The notes under the pieces are model-generated. The model saw only the letters and a program-made list of their open reading frames with translations, ran no database searches and had not been told where the DNA came from. A DNA stretch of 43,749 nucleotides, taken from a virus. Shown piece after piece: positions 1-6,068 of this stretch; the stretch's first letter is position 1, and each line of letters starts with the position of its first letter. The position numbers and the translations under genes are program-made. Where the stretch lies: IMG/VR virus record IMGVR_UViG_3300025952_000007, positions 1 through 43,749 of that record. The stretch is one strand, 5' to 3'.

Positions 1-127
1 AAATTTATTAAATCAATATATCAAAAATATTTAAATTGGAAAAAAAAGAGAGCAGTATTTAAGAGAGTCCCATATAGTAAATAGAGATTCATAAATACTG
101 CTCTCAAATATTACCAATTAAATGTAA
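1..127. repeat. Terminal direct repeat marking a circular molecule
   Basis: Bases 1-127 are identical to 43623-43749. The repeat contains the 3' end of the helicase gene (last 34 bases), its stop codon and the first downstream hairpin. A repeat of exactly 127 bases that cuts a gene end is what a de Bruijn assembler with k=127 leaves on a circular contig, so this is probably an assembly overlap and not a biological terminal repeat. The unique genome is then 43,622 bp. Confidence 0.93.
48..105 (+). other. Perfect 14-bp stem with a long loop after the helicase gene
   Basis: The arm GAGAGCAGTATTTA (48-61) pairs perfectly with 92-105 around a 30-base loop. The loop holds a copy of an 18-base sequence (56-73) that recurs at 144-161 as the left arm of the next hairpin. 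It lies 14 bases after the helicase stop codon (32-34, equivalent to 43654-43656). There is no T-tract, so it may be a processing, replication or regulatory structure and not a simple terminator. Confidence 0.7.
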
Positions 128-146
128 ATAAAAATGTAAATAATAT

Positions 147-181
147 TTAAGAGAGTCCCATTAATCATGGGACTCTCTTAA
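147..181. terminator. Perfect 15-bp hairpin, 5-base loop
   Basis: TTAAGAGAGTCCCAT (147-161) pairs perfectly with 167-181 around a 5-base loop. The hairpin lies between the plus-strand helicase and the convergent minus-strand gene at 271-411, where a bidirectional terminator is expected. It lacks a clear T-tract, so termination activity is inferred. Its left arm repeats part of the loop of the preceding hairpin, so the two structures could compete. Confidence 0.6.
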
Positions 182-208
182 TATAAGTTAACATGTGTAT
201 ATGTTTTT

Positions 209-233
209 CTTCCAATTTTTTTGGAAGTTTTTA
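209..233 (+). terminator. Rho-independent terminator
   Basis: The stem CTTCCAA/TTGGAAG (209-215 with 221-227) has a 5-base T loop and is followed by TTTTT. It ends rightward transcription from the SF2 helicase before it meets the minus-strand gene at 271-411. Confidence 0.65.
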
Positions 234-270
234 TATATAGGTTTTGGGTCCGACCAGAAAGAGATTATTT

Positions 271-411
271 TTATTTTTTCTTCTTTTTTTTAGACTTTCC
301 GGCTTTACTTAATGCGATTGCAATAGCCTGTTTACGAGACTTTCCGTGTTTTATTTCTGTTTTAATATTAGATGATATTGTTTTTTTTGAACTACCTTTT
401 TTTAATGGCAT
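271..411 (-). CDS. Small lysine-rich basic phage protein, DUF6496-like
   Basis: This is a 46-residue protein read on the minus strand. It starts [20 protein letters not shown], has a middle [15 protein letters not shown] and ends in six lysines. This matches from memory the small phage family annotated DUF6496, whose members share the MPLKKG start and the [13 protein letters not shown] segment. The function is not known; the extreme positive charge suggests nucleic-acid contact, which is inference. A ribosome site AGGGGTG lies 8 bases before the ATG. It stands alone, convergent with the helicase on the circular map and divergent from the LPXTG unit. Confidence 0.82.
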   Translation of the reverse strand: MPLKKGSSKKTISSNIKTEIKHGKSRKQAIAIALSKAGKSKKKKKK

Positions 412-608
412 ATAAATCACCCCTTTTATTTATTATATAAATTTAGATCCTAAAAAGAGAAGATTTAATATTTTCTTTCTGGTTGGATATCTTGCTAAAT
501 TTAAAAACATACTATAAAATTAATTCGTGATGATGTTAAGCGTAAAAGCAGAAAATTTGTTATTAAGAAATTATCCTTTTAAATTTAATGATTAACGTAT
601 TTTGGTAG

Positions 609-650
609 CAAAAAATAAAAGGCGTTCGACCACTTACCTTTTATTTTTTG
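609..650. terminator. Bidirectional terminator
   Basis: A perfect 14-bp stem pairs CAAAAAATAAAAGG (609-622) with 637-650 around a 14-base loop. An A-tract in the left arm and a T-tract in the right arm let it work in either direction. It insulates the region upstream of the LPXTG unit. Confidence 0.75.
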
Positions 651-744
651 TTTTATGGTGTTATAATTGCATATAGGTATTTTTTTATTTTTTGAAATTC
701 TGTTTACTTTTAGTTCTCCTAATGAATTAAGGTTGATTTAAGGT

Positions 745-777
745 AAAAAAGGCCCTTATCTGGTTAGGGTCTTTTTT
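745..777 (+). terminator. Rho-independent terminator
   Basis: The stem AAAAAAGGCCCT (745-756) pairs with 766-777 with one G-T wobble and ends in six T. It is a classic intrinsic terminator upstream of the LPXTG gene, so that gene needs its own promoter. Confidence 0.85.
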
Positions 778-902
778 ATGTTATAATATGTTTAGTGGAA
801 ACCAATTGTCAATTTATTATAGTATTATTGATTTATTTCTATTTATTTTGTGCCTATAATCGGAAAAATGCTTATGTCCTTTTTCCTAATACATTTTGTA
901 AC

Positions 903-942
903 ATATTTCCCTAATATTGTTATCTATTGGGGAAATATTTTT
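903..942 (+). other. 9-bp hairpin upstream of the LPXTG gene
   Basis: ATATTTCCC (903-911) pairs with 930-938 around an 18-base loop and is followed by a short T run. It may be a weak terminator or an operator overlapping the likely promoter of the gene at 1005. Confidence 0.4.
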
Positions 943-1004
943 ATATGTCATTTTTGCATATCATGTTATATAATTAGGCTAAAATTAAAAAGGGGAGTAA
1001 CTAT

Positions 1005-1421
1005 ATGATAAAGAAATTTTTAGTAATAATTTTAGTTCTATGTATAATTTTTATGGTTGGAAGTATTGTTTTTGCCGGTGGAGATTGTGAAGAAGAGACG
1101 CCCACACCATCTATTGATGCAACTGAAATACCCACTCCGTCAGTAGATAGTTCAACACCGACACCAAGTGAAGAAACAACTGCTACACCATCGGAAGAAA
1201 CCACGCCAGAAACTAGCGCCACAAGTGAAGTTTCAAATAGTCCAGAAAATACGCCAGGGCAAGAAACGGCGCAAACCAGTGTTAATCCTACCTCTACAAA
1301 AACAGGTTCTACACTTCCAAAAACTGGTGAATCTAGCAGCGTCTTAATTTATGTCGGAATTGTGTTATTGCTGGCCGGATTGAGTATATCTATTATTTTC
1401 AGGAAAAAACTTTTTAACTAA
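1005..1421 (+). CDS. LPXTG cell-wall-anchored surface protein carried by the phage
   Basis: The 138-residue protein has every part of a sortase substrate. It has a basic, hydrophobic signal peptide (residues 1-24, likely cleaved after VFA). A Thr/Pro/Ser/Glu-rich stalk (about 29-103) contains repeated TPTPS and TPSEET units. LPKTG lies at 104-108, followed by a hydrophobic segment (113-132) and a basic tail RKK. Host sortase would cut between T and G and join the protein to peptidoglycan. There is no folded ligand domain, so it looks like a short, probably extended wall stalk. The ribosome site AGGGGAG lies 7 bases before the ATG. The gene forms a transcription unit with the next gene, bounded by terminators at 745-777 and 1711-1757, the layout of a moron expressed independently of the lytic genes. 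Receptor masking or superinfection exclusion is a plausible role but is inference. Confidence 0.9.
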   Translation: MIKKFLVIILVLCIIFMVGSIVFAGGDCEEETPTPSIDATEIPTPSVDSSTPTPSEETTATPSEETTPETSATSEVSNSPENTPGQETAQTSVNPTSTKTGSTLPKTGESSSVLIYVGIVLLLAGLSISIIFRKKLFN

Positions 1422-1446
1422 AAAATAAACTAAGGAGATTAAATCA

Positions 1447-1701
1447 ATGAAAAGTTATATAGGATCAAAAATAATTAAAGCCGAATCGTCTAATTTAGAA
1501 ATTTTCAAGCGAATGAAATATGGTGATGCCGCTTTATGTAAGTCAGGAGATAAAGATATTTTAGGTTATATAATAAAATACCCGCCAATTGGTGACGAGG
1601 AAGAACCATATATATCATGGAGCCCTCAAAAAGTTTTTGAAAAAGCTTACAGGGAAATTGATCAATCTGAGATTGAATTATTATATGGTAAGTGGGATTA
1701 A
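1447..1701 (+). CDS. Small conserved-looking phage protein with a YISWSP segment
   Basis: The 84-residue protein starts MKSYIGSKIIKAE and ends with YISWSPQKVFEKAYREI. Small phage proteins sharing an N-terminal xYIGxKxIxA and a C-terminal GYxSWSPxxVFExAYR are familiar to me as hypothetical proteins, but I know no assigned function. No membrane segment or signal is present. It follows the LPXTG gene by 25 bases, has its own AAGGAG site and precedes the terminator at 1711, so the two are probably co-transcribed. Confidence 0.75.
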   Translation: MKSYIGSKIIKAESSNLEIFKRMKYGDAALCKSGDKDILGYIIKYPPIGDEEEPYISWSPQKVFEKAYREIDQSEIELLYGKWD

Positions 1702-1710
1702 ATTTTGATC

Positions 1711-1757
1711 AAAAATAAGGGCCTTGAAACCTGCATAAACAGGGCCTTTATTTTTTT
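1711..1757 (+). terminator. Rho-independent terminator closing the LPXTG unit
   Basis: A 14-bp stem (1711-1724 with 1742-1755, two G-T wobbles) has GGGCC at its core and is followed by seven T. It separates the surface-protein unit from the early operon. Confidence 0.85.
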
Positions 1758-1996
1758 ACGCTCATTTGTAGACAATAGAAATTTATTTAGTGATTAATTG
1801 GTTGTCAAACTAAAATAAAATTGCTCTAAAACATCGTAGTCAAAAAATAGGCCTGTAACCCGCTTAAAACCTGGATTTCTTAGCTTCCTTGTAGCCCAGT
1901 ATTGGCGCGGCTTTCAGATTTAATTAAAAATCATTTTGAAAATAGGTATAAATTTTTTAGAGTTCAAAAACTTTATAAAAATAATCTTAAAAGGCG
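1758..1996. other. Intergenic stretch without a gene; holds one AAGGAAGCTAAGAAA copy
   Basis: No coding frame with a ribosome site was seen. The one clear signal is the 15-base motif at 1876-1890, on the minus strand, matching five copies elsewhere in the genome. The stretch ends at the first early promoter. Confidence 0.6.
1876..1890 (-). repeat. Dispersed 15-base motif, copy 1 (intergenic, minus orientation)
   Basis: An exact copy of AAGGAAGCTAAGAAA read on the minus strand. It is the only copy outside a gene and the only one in this orientation. See the finding on the dispersed motif. Confidence 0.85.
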
Positions 1997-2025
1997 TTGA
2001 CAAATCTTAAAAAGAGTGATAATAT
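1997..2025 (+). promoter_or_regulatory. Early promoter P1
   Basis: TTGACA (1997-2002), a 17-base spacer ending GAGTGA, and TAATAT (2020-2025). The spacer and the upstream GCG resemble those of the promoters at 2848 and 5228. It would drive the gene at 2067. Confidence 0.75.
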
Positions 2026-2066
2026 ATAGATAGTTAATTAAATCAATTTTTGGGGAGGCCAATAAT

Positions 2067-2795
2067 ATGAATAAAAAAGTAACATTTAGTAAAAAGATCG
2101 AAAAGTTATACATAAGAGATTGCTTAACAAATGAAAGAGAATTAAATTATCCTTTGGGTTATAGAGGTATTGTTATAACTGTTAAAAATCACGAAGATGG
2201 CGAAGGAATTTTGTTAAGTTTAGAAAGATATTTAAACGAATATGATTTAATAGACTTTACACAATACGACGCAAGTTTAAGCAGTTGGGACAACAAGGCC
2301 GAAATTACATTTGTTGTAAATGATCAACATTTAGATGTTTTCTTTGAAGTTTATGAAGATTACAAAAAAAATTATAAAACAATTACCGAAAGACATATCA
2401 AAGAGAATAAAGAACTCGAATTTGATGAAATGAGTTGCGATGATGAAATGTTTGACGATGATGAAATAAAGGTTACTCCAGTAATTAGACCCAGTAACCA
2501 TGCCGAATATGAGGAGGCCAAAAGGGAATTAAGACTAGAATTTGATAAGTTGATTTGTAGAAATGATGAATACCAAAGGGAAATTTTAGCAGTATCAAAG
2601 AAATATAATTTAATGATTTCAGAAATGCACGACGTTTTATTTTTGGCTCATATTGACCAATTAGCGCCGATTTGGGTTGAATATAATGTCCATCAAAAAG
2701 ATCAATGGGACTATTCCGACTTAATTATCAAGTGGGAAAGAATGGCCGAAACCGGCAAATATCAATTAAGTAAACAAATCATATATAAATTTTAG
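2067..2795 (+). CDS. First early-operon protein, unknown, acidic middle
   Basis: The 242-residue protein was not recognised. It has a basic N-terminus and a mixed alpha/beta-like first half with GYRGIVITVKNH and ITFVVNDQHLDVFFEVYEDYKK. An acidic stretch near residues 118-133 (EMSCDDEMFDDDEIK) follows, then a charged, probably helical C-terminal half. There is no signal peptide or membrane segment. It sits directly behind promoter P1 and a strong GGGGAGG site. That ribosome-site context is nearly identical to the one before the RecD2-type helicase at 41041, so the two may share translational control. First position after an early promoter suggests host takeover or regulation, which is inference. 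Confidence 0.8.
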   Translation: MNKKVTFSKKIEKLYIRDCLTNERELNYPLGYRGIVITVKNHEDGEGILLSLERYLNEYDLIDFTQYDASLSSWDNKAEITFVVNDQHLDVFFEVYEDYKKNYKTITERHIKENKELEFDEMSCDDEMFDDDEIKVTPVIRPSNHAEYEEAKRELRLEFDKLICRNDEYQREILAVSKKYNLMISEMHDVLFLAHIDQLAPIWVEYNVHQKDQWDYSDLIIKWERMAETGKYQLSKQIIYKF

Positions 2796-2822
2796 AGGCG
2801 GACTGCGGGCCTCTCAAAAAAA
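2794..2822 (+). terminator. Weak hairpin followed by A-run after first early gene
   Basis: AGAGGC and GCCTCT can form a 6-bp stem just after the stop codon, with CTGCGGGCCTC in the loop and right arm. The same CTGCGGGCCTC occurs after the Erf gene (5990-6000). The following bases are A, not T, so attenuation is only possible. Confidence 0.35.
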
Positions 2823-2847
2823 AAATAAAAAATAATCATAAAAAGCG

Positions 2848-2876
2848 TTGACAAATCATTAAAAAAGTTATATAAT
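2848..2876 (+). promoter_or_regulatory. Early promoter P2, perfect sigma-A consensus
   Basis: TTGACA (2848-2853), a 17-base spacer and TATAAT (2871-2876). Apart from a few bases it matches P4 at 5228-5256, including upstream AAAAGCG and the ATCATTAAAAAAGT spacer. It drives 2922. Confidence 0.92.
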
Positions 2877-2921
2877 TATTTTAGAGTTAATTATTAAATT
2901 TTTTACGGGGAGGCCGTTAGT

Positions 2922-3218
2922 ATGACAGTTAAACAAGCGAAGTTATTAAAGGAAATGTATGAGGTTATGGATTTTGGGATGGACTTTGGAAAGATCGGCA
3001 AAAAGAAACAATATACAAATTGGGAAGCAAGCCAATTAATCAGTTTAAACCAAGACATTTATTATTTAATTACAAGTGAGGGGCAATGTACATTTAGACA
3101 ATATAAAAAACTTTGGGTTTTAGCTGGAAGACAACCAAAATTAGAAAGACATATGATTACTTACAATCAAGCGCAAAAATGGATTGATGAATACTCAAAA
3201 AAACAATTAGCGGTTTAG
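2922..3218 (+). CDS. Small early protein, unknown
   Basis: The 98-residue protein was not recognised. It is basic and rich in aromatic residues (MDFGMDFG, NWEASQLISL, WVLAGRQPKLERHMITYNQ). Its C-terminal TYNQAQKWIDEY has the look of a short helix used in DNA- or protein-binding phage proteins. It has its own promoter (P2) and the ribosome context GGGGAGGCC also found at 2067 and 41041. The role cannot be assigned. Confidence 0.75.
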   Translation: MTVKQAKLLKEMYEVMDFGMDFGKIGKKKQYTNWEASQLISLNQDIYYLITSEGQCTFRQYKKLWVLAGRQPKLERHMITYNQAQKWIDEYSKKQLAV

Positions 3219-3260
3219 ACCGCTTGACATAAATATTTCATTAGGAGAGGGGGTTTTTGA

Positions 3261-3386
3261 ATGGGTTGGCCATGGGATAAACCATCAATACCAACTGGGA
3301 GCGACGGAACAAAGAACACTAACGATAACGACATAATCGGCAACATGGAAACTGAACCGGAAGACGGAGAAGAACAAGTTTATTAA
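3261..3386 (+). CDS. Short acidic peptide with WPWD start
   Basis: A 41-residue reading frame begins MGWPWDKPSIPTGSDG and ends with an acidic stretch rich in N, D and E and a final VY. A GGAGAGGGGG site lies about 8 bases upstream. It is hydrophilic and probably disordered. The strong ribosome site and location inside the early operon support it as real, but no family was recognised. Confidence 0.6.
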   Translation: MGWPWDKPSIPTGSDGTKNTNDNDIIGNMETEPEDGEEQVY

Positions 3387-3420
3387 AATAAACTACCTCT
3401 AAAATACATCTACTAGGCCC

Positions 3421-3451
3421 GCGGCCGGCCTTAATCGGCCGCAATCTTTTT
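3421..3451 (+). terminator. GC-rich hairpin with T-tail
   Basis: GCGGCCG (3421-3427) pairs with CGGCCGC (3436-3442) and is followed by CTTTTT. It is an intrinsic terminator or attenuator between 3386 and 3471; no new promoter was identified before 3471, so read-through is likely needed. Confidence 0.65.
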
Positions 3452-3470
3452 AAATTCTAGGAGGTAACAA

Positions 3471-3827
3471 ATGGCATTAAGTAAAGAAGATGATATCAAA
3501 ATGGCTATTCATAGGGAATTTGAATTTATAAATGATTCAAAAAACCGGCCAAAATATCATACATTATTTGAATTTATTGGCGTTTTATTCGCTGAATACC
3601 AGGAAAGTAAAGACGAATTAATAAATGTGCGTAATGATATAGATATTCTTTGGAATAAGATCAGAACTCATGATTTTATCAAGGATGAGGATATATCAAG
3701 AATTTATGATGATACATTTGATTATATCATGGAGTTGGTCCAAGTGGCCGCAGTTGTTAGAAAGATGATAGAAACTAGAAAAGCCGCAGAAATAATGTCT
3801 ATGAATGAAGAGGTAAAAAAAATATGA
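3471..3827 (+). CDS. Unknown helical protein
   Basis: The 118-residue protein was not recognised. It is mostly predicted helix with alternating charged and hydrophobic residues (ELINVRNDIDILWNKIRTHDFI, ELVQVAAVVRKMIETRKAAEIM), suggesting a small helical bundle or coiled coil. There are no cysteines or membrane segments. An AGGAGG site precedes the ATG. Its stop overlaps the start of the next gene (ATGA), so the two are translationally coupled. Confidence 0.78.
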   Translation: MALSKEDDIKMAIHREFEFINDSKNRPKYHTLFEFIGVLFAEYQESKDELINVRNDIDILWNKIRTHDFIKDEDISRIYDDTFDYIMELVQVAAVVRKMIETRKAAEIMSMNEEVKKI

Positions 3828-4015
3828 TTAGATTAATGGATTCAAAAGATATGATAATTGAAGAAATAAGCGAGGGTCATATTGATTATTCTCATGTGTT
3901 TGTTACTATATACAATGATTTCAAAAAAGAAAGAATGTATAGAATACCATATGATAATATAAAATATGTCTATGAAAATGAATATGAAACAATTGAAGTA
4001 AGATTAAAATTTTAA
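3824..4015 (+). CDS. Small acidic beta-rich protein, unknown
   Basis: The 63-residue protein has alternating strand-like segments (HVFVTIYNDFKKERMYRIPYDNIKYVYENEYETIEVRLKF). It starts inside the stop codon of the preceding gene, so it is probably coupled to it. The pattern resembles small single-domain beta folds but no family was recognised. Confidence 0.68.
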   Translation: MIRLMDSKDMIIEEISEGHIDYSHVFVTIYNDFKKERMYRIPYDNIKYVYENEYETIEVRLKF

Positions 4016-4021
4016 AAGCAA

Positions 4022-4056
4022 GGTGTTAACATGTAAAAAGTGTTGACACCGTTTTT
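4022..4056 (+). terminator. Terminator whose right arm contains the next promoter's -35 box
   Basis: GGTGTTAACA (4022-4031) pairs with TGTTGACACC (4041-4050) with one G-T wobble, followed by GTTTTT. The right arm contains the TTGACA of promoter P3, so an upstream transcript ends at the place where the next one begins. Confidence 0.72.
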
Positions 4057-4071
4057 AATGAGTGATATAAT
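4043..4071 (+). promoter_or_regulatory. Early promoter P3, perfect sigma-A consensus
   Basis: TTGACA (4043-4048), 17 bases, TATAAT (4066-4071), followed by TATTTTA as in P2. The spacer ends AGTGA like P1 and P4. It drives the gene at 4106 and the HTH/HIRAN genes behind it. Confidence 0.9.
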
Positions 4072-4105
4072 TATTTTAAGATTTAATTTATTAGGAGGAA
4101 ATTTT

Positions 4106-4327
4106 ATGGAATATAAAAAGAAAATTTTAGAAACTTCAAAAAATTATAATATTGACATTGACTTTGAAAGTCTTTTAAATCCAGAGATTGAAGAACAAAA
4201 AACATGTCATCACTGTATATCAAATGAACGCGGATATTGTTTAATGTTTGGTGGCCGAATATTAAATGAGGTTAAAAGCCTATGTTATAAAAAGGAGAGT
4301 GGACAAAATGAAAATAAAAAAGACTAA
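4106..4327 (+). CDS. Small cysteine-containing early protein
   Basis: The 73-residue protein begins MEYKKKILETSKNYNIDIDF. It carries CHHC at residues 34-37, a further C near 46 and a C near 61, enough ligands for one zinc site, though spacing matches no family I can name. The ATG at 4106 is chosen because AGGAGG lies 8 bases upstream and promoter P3 fits just before it; an in-frame ATG at 4040 lies inside the promoter and is rejected. It overlaps the next gene by 20 bases. Confidence 0.75.
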   Translation: MEYKKKILETSKNYNIDIDFESLLNPEIEEQKTCHHCISNERGYCLMFGGRILNEVKSLCYKKESGQNENKKD

Positions 4328-4535
4328 ATCAAGAATCTTTGATAGTGCTTATTTTAGGTATGTAATGGCTAGTAACAATGTAGATACACAATATTTAGCC
4401 AACCTTTTAGATGTAAGCCGCAATCATATGGACAAAAAAATTAAAAGAGGTATTTTTGATATTGACGAAGCAAAAGTCTTAATGGACCTTTTCGGCAGTT
4501 CATTTGATGAAATATTTAAATTTAAGGGGGAATAG
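4308..4535 (+). CDS. HTH protein, XRE-like
   Basis: The 75-residue protein has a helix-turn-helix-like core VDTQYLANLLDVSRNHMDKK (about residues 24-43) followed by DIDEAKVLMDLFGSSFDEIFKF, the usual closing helices of Cro/CI-type domains. The ATG at 4308 has GGAGAG upstream and is preferred to the earlier in-frame ATG at 4266. It is a likely DNA-binding regulator acting as a dimer in the cytoplasm. It is paired with another HTH gene at 4538, two bases downstream. The operator is not known; the P1-P4 promoter family is the obvious candidate. Confidence 0.78.
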   Translation: MKIKKTKSRIFDSAYFRYVMASNNVDTQYLANLLDVSRNHMDKKIKRGIFDIDEAKVLMDLFGSSFDEIFKFKGE

Positions 4536-4537
4536 TT

Positions 4538-4834
4538 GTGAAGTTGACTAAAAAGATAGTAGATAATAATCTTTTAAAATATCGTATATGGAAGAATTGG
4601 ACACAAGAAGAAGTCGCCGCAAAATTAAGATTATCAGTCAATAAATATCGACAAATTGAGGTTAATAAAAGATATCCAAGGGCTGATATTGTTAGAAGAA
4701 TACTTAATTTATTTGATGTAAGTTTAGATCAAATGTTTGTAATTGAAAAACCAATTTATGCTAATTATGAAAGTTTAGCAATTCCAAAAGATAGGCCAAA
4801 TAATAGTCGTTTTTCTGGCCGGATGGAGGTATGA
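4538..4834 (+). CDS. XRE-family transcriptional regulator
   Basis: The 98-residue protein has a clear Cro/CI HTH domain at about residues 12-66: LKYRIWKNWTQEEVAAKL, then LSVNKYRQIEVNKRYPRADI as recognition helix region and ILNLFDVSLDQMF closing it. The C-terminal 30 residues are polar. GTG start with AAGGGGG upstream. It lies between another HTH gene and the HIRAN gene, all behind promoter P3. It probably tunes early transcription. It is on the same strand as the lytic genes and has no divergent partner, unlike a classical lysogeny switch. Confidence 0.88.
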   Translation: MKLTKKIVDNNLLKYRIWKNWTQEEVAAKLRLSVNKYRQIEVNKRYPRADIVRRILNLFDVSLDQMFVIEKPIYANYESLAIPKDRPNNSRFSGRMEV

Positions 4835-4835
4835 A

Positions 4836-5231
4836 ATGGGGCGTTTATTTACAGTAGTGGGAATAAAATATTATGATTATGAAAGTCATAAAGATATGAT
4901 TCAAGAGGGAGATATAGTTTATTTAGAACCGGAACCGGAAAACAAATTTGATAAAAATGCGACTGTAGTTTATTTCCCTTTTGATAACTTAAAAATTGGC
5001 TATGTATCAGCCAAAGAAACCGATTATTTATTTGATGACCTGAAAAATTGTACTTTTAAAATACATTCATTTTATAAAAATGTAATCTTAATTGAAGAAA
5101 ATATCATAACTCCTTTTGATTTTGATAAATTAAAAAAGTCATCAAATGAACTATTATCACAGGGCGAAATCGAGGAAGCGTCAATTATTGAAACTGTTAA
5201 AAATTTTTTCGCAAAGCTTAAAAAGCGTTGA
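4836..5231 (+). CDS. HIRAN-domain protein
   Basis: The 131-residue protein has a stand-alone HIRAN domain at about residues 4-72. It has FTVVGIKYYDY, then EGDIVYLEPEPENKFDKNA, the hallmark Gly-Asp followed by E-P-x-N-x-x-D-x-N-A, and LKIGYVSAK. HIRAN domains bind DNA ends or unusual DNA and usually sit beside helicase or nuclease domains in SNF2-like enzymes such as HLTF. Here the domain is alone, with a helical, charged C-terminal tail (IEEASIIETVKNFFAKLKKR). The next gene is an Erf-type annealing protein, so a role at recombination intermediates is reasonable inference. The stop codon overlaps the -35 of promoter P4. Confidence 0.85.
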   Translation: MGRLFTVVGIKYYDYESHKDMIQEGDIVYLEPEPENKFDKNATVVYFPFDNLKIGYVSAKETDYLFDDLKNCTFKIHSFYKNVILIEENIITPFDFDKLKKSSNELLSQGEIEEASIIETVKNFFAKLKKR

Positions 5232-5256
5232 CAACTCATTAAAAAAGTGATATAAT
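5228..5256 (+). promoter_or_regulatory. Early promoter P4, perfect sigma-A consensus
   Basis: TTGACA (5228-5233), 17-base spacer, TATAAT (5251-5256). It is nearly identical to P2 over about 36 bases. It overlaps the stop codon of the HIRAN gene and drives the Erf-type gene. Confidence 0.92.
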
Positions 5257-5286
5257 TATTATATAATTTATTAGGAGGTCATATCA

Positions 5287-5985
5287 ATGGAAAATAAGGA
5301 ATTATCATTTTTTAAAAGAATTGCTTTAGCTAAAAAAGAAGTTTTCGAGGGTGTTCAATCTGAGGACCTAGACAAGGCCGGGAATAATAAATCGGGTTAT
5401 TACAGTATAAAAACCATAGTAACACATTTGAATCCAGCAATGGATAAGTATGATTTAGATTGTGATATAGTCATGACTGATAATTTAGCGACTTTCATTT
5501 GGCTTGATTGCAACTCAGATAAAACCAGGACTATTACACTTGAATTAAGGCCGATGTCAAGTATTGAAAGATTGGCAAGTATGCAAAATATTGTCCAATC
5601 GGCGGGAGCGGTTTTGTCTTATTATAAAAGATATTTATTAACAACTGTTTTGAATTTAAATTCAACTGACTTAATCGAAAATTCACCCAGTAACCAAAAT
5701 AAGAACCAAAATCAAAAAAGTGGACAAACCGGCCAGAATAAAACAGAACAAACCGAAAAGCCGCCAAAATTAGTAAATGATAACTTATTAAAGGCCATGT
5801 TTGCATTGATGAATCAAAAAGGTGTGTCTAAGGAAACAATGAAGAAATCAATTGAAAAGCAATATAATATTACATCTAGTAAACAACTTAATGTCAGACA
5901 ATATGATAGTATAATGGCTTACTTTAGAGGTTTGCCAGATAAAACAAAGGAAGCTAAGAAACCGGAGGAAAAAATTCAAAGATAG
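5287..5985 (+). CDS. ERF-family single-strand annealing protein
   Basis: The 232-residue protein matches the Erf family of phage recombinases. The N-terminal domain (1-125) includes GYYSIKTIVTHLNPAMDKYDLDC, an ELRPMSSIERLASMQ region, and the conserved end IVQSAGAVLSYYKRYLLTTVL, equivalent to the G-x-x-x-x-Y-x-x-R-Y segment of the family. A polar linker rich in N, Q and K follows (about 130-160), then a C-terminal helical domain (165-225). Erf proteins form rings that anneal complementary single strands in phage recombination and genome circularisation. An ERCC4 nuclease, HIRAN protein and methyltransferase lie close by. The KEAKK codons near the 3' end contain one copy of the dispersed 15-base motif. 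Confidence 0.88.
   Translation: MENKELSFFKRIALAKKEVFEGVQSEDLDKAGNNKSGYYSIKTIVTHLNPAMDKYDLDCDIVMTDNLATFIWLDCNSDKTRTITLELRPMSSIERLASMQNIVQSAGAVLSYYKRYLLTTVLNLNSTDLIENSPSNQNKNQNQKSGQTGQNKTEQTEKPPKLVNDNLLKAMFALMNQKGVSKETMKKSIEKQYNITSSKQLNVRQYDSIMAYFRGLPDKTKEAKKPEEKIQR
5947..5961 (+). repeat. Dispersed 15-base motif, copy 2
   Basis: An exact copy of AAGGAAGCTAAGAAA inside the 3' end of the Erf gene, read there as K-E-A-K-K. Confidence 0.85.
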
Positions 5986-6001
5986 GGGCCTGCGGGCCTC
6001 A
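5986..6001 (+). other. Short GC-rich hairpin after the Erf gene
   Basis: GGGGCC and GGCCTC-type arms can form a 6-bp stem with a TGCG loop. It shares CTGCGGGCCTC with the element after the first early gene. There is no T-tract, so it may stabilise mRNA ends and not terminate. Confidence 0.35.
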
Positions 6002-6068
6002 AAGATTTTGATAGTTTATATTAGAACAATTAAAACTAAAGATAATACTATATATTGGAGGAAATATT

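Larger units (their letters stand above)
412..1004. other. 593-base intergenic region with three terminator-like hairpins
   Basis: No convincing gene was found in either strand. The region contains the hairpins at 609-650, 745-777 and 903-942 listed separately. Several AT-rich boxes could serve as promoters for the surface-protein gene at 1005, but none is a clean match to the consensus. The best is ATGTCA with an 18-base spacer to TATAAT, ending about 25-30 bases before the ATG. Confidence 0.6.

Noticed and set aside
1-127. Terminal repeat considered as a biological terminal redundancy or att site
   Set aside because: Exactly 127 bases and starting inside a gene end; an assembly overlap is simpler.
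221-415. Plus-strand frame opposite the small basic gene
   Set aside because: Low-complexity F/Y-rich translation with no ribosome site; it is the antisense of the DUF6496-like gene.
533-595. Twenty-codon frame in the region upstream of the LPXTG gene
   Set aside because: Too short, no good ribosome site, no context.
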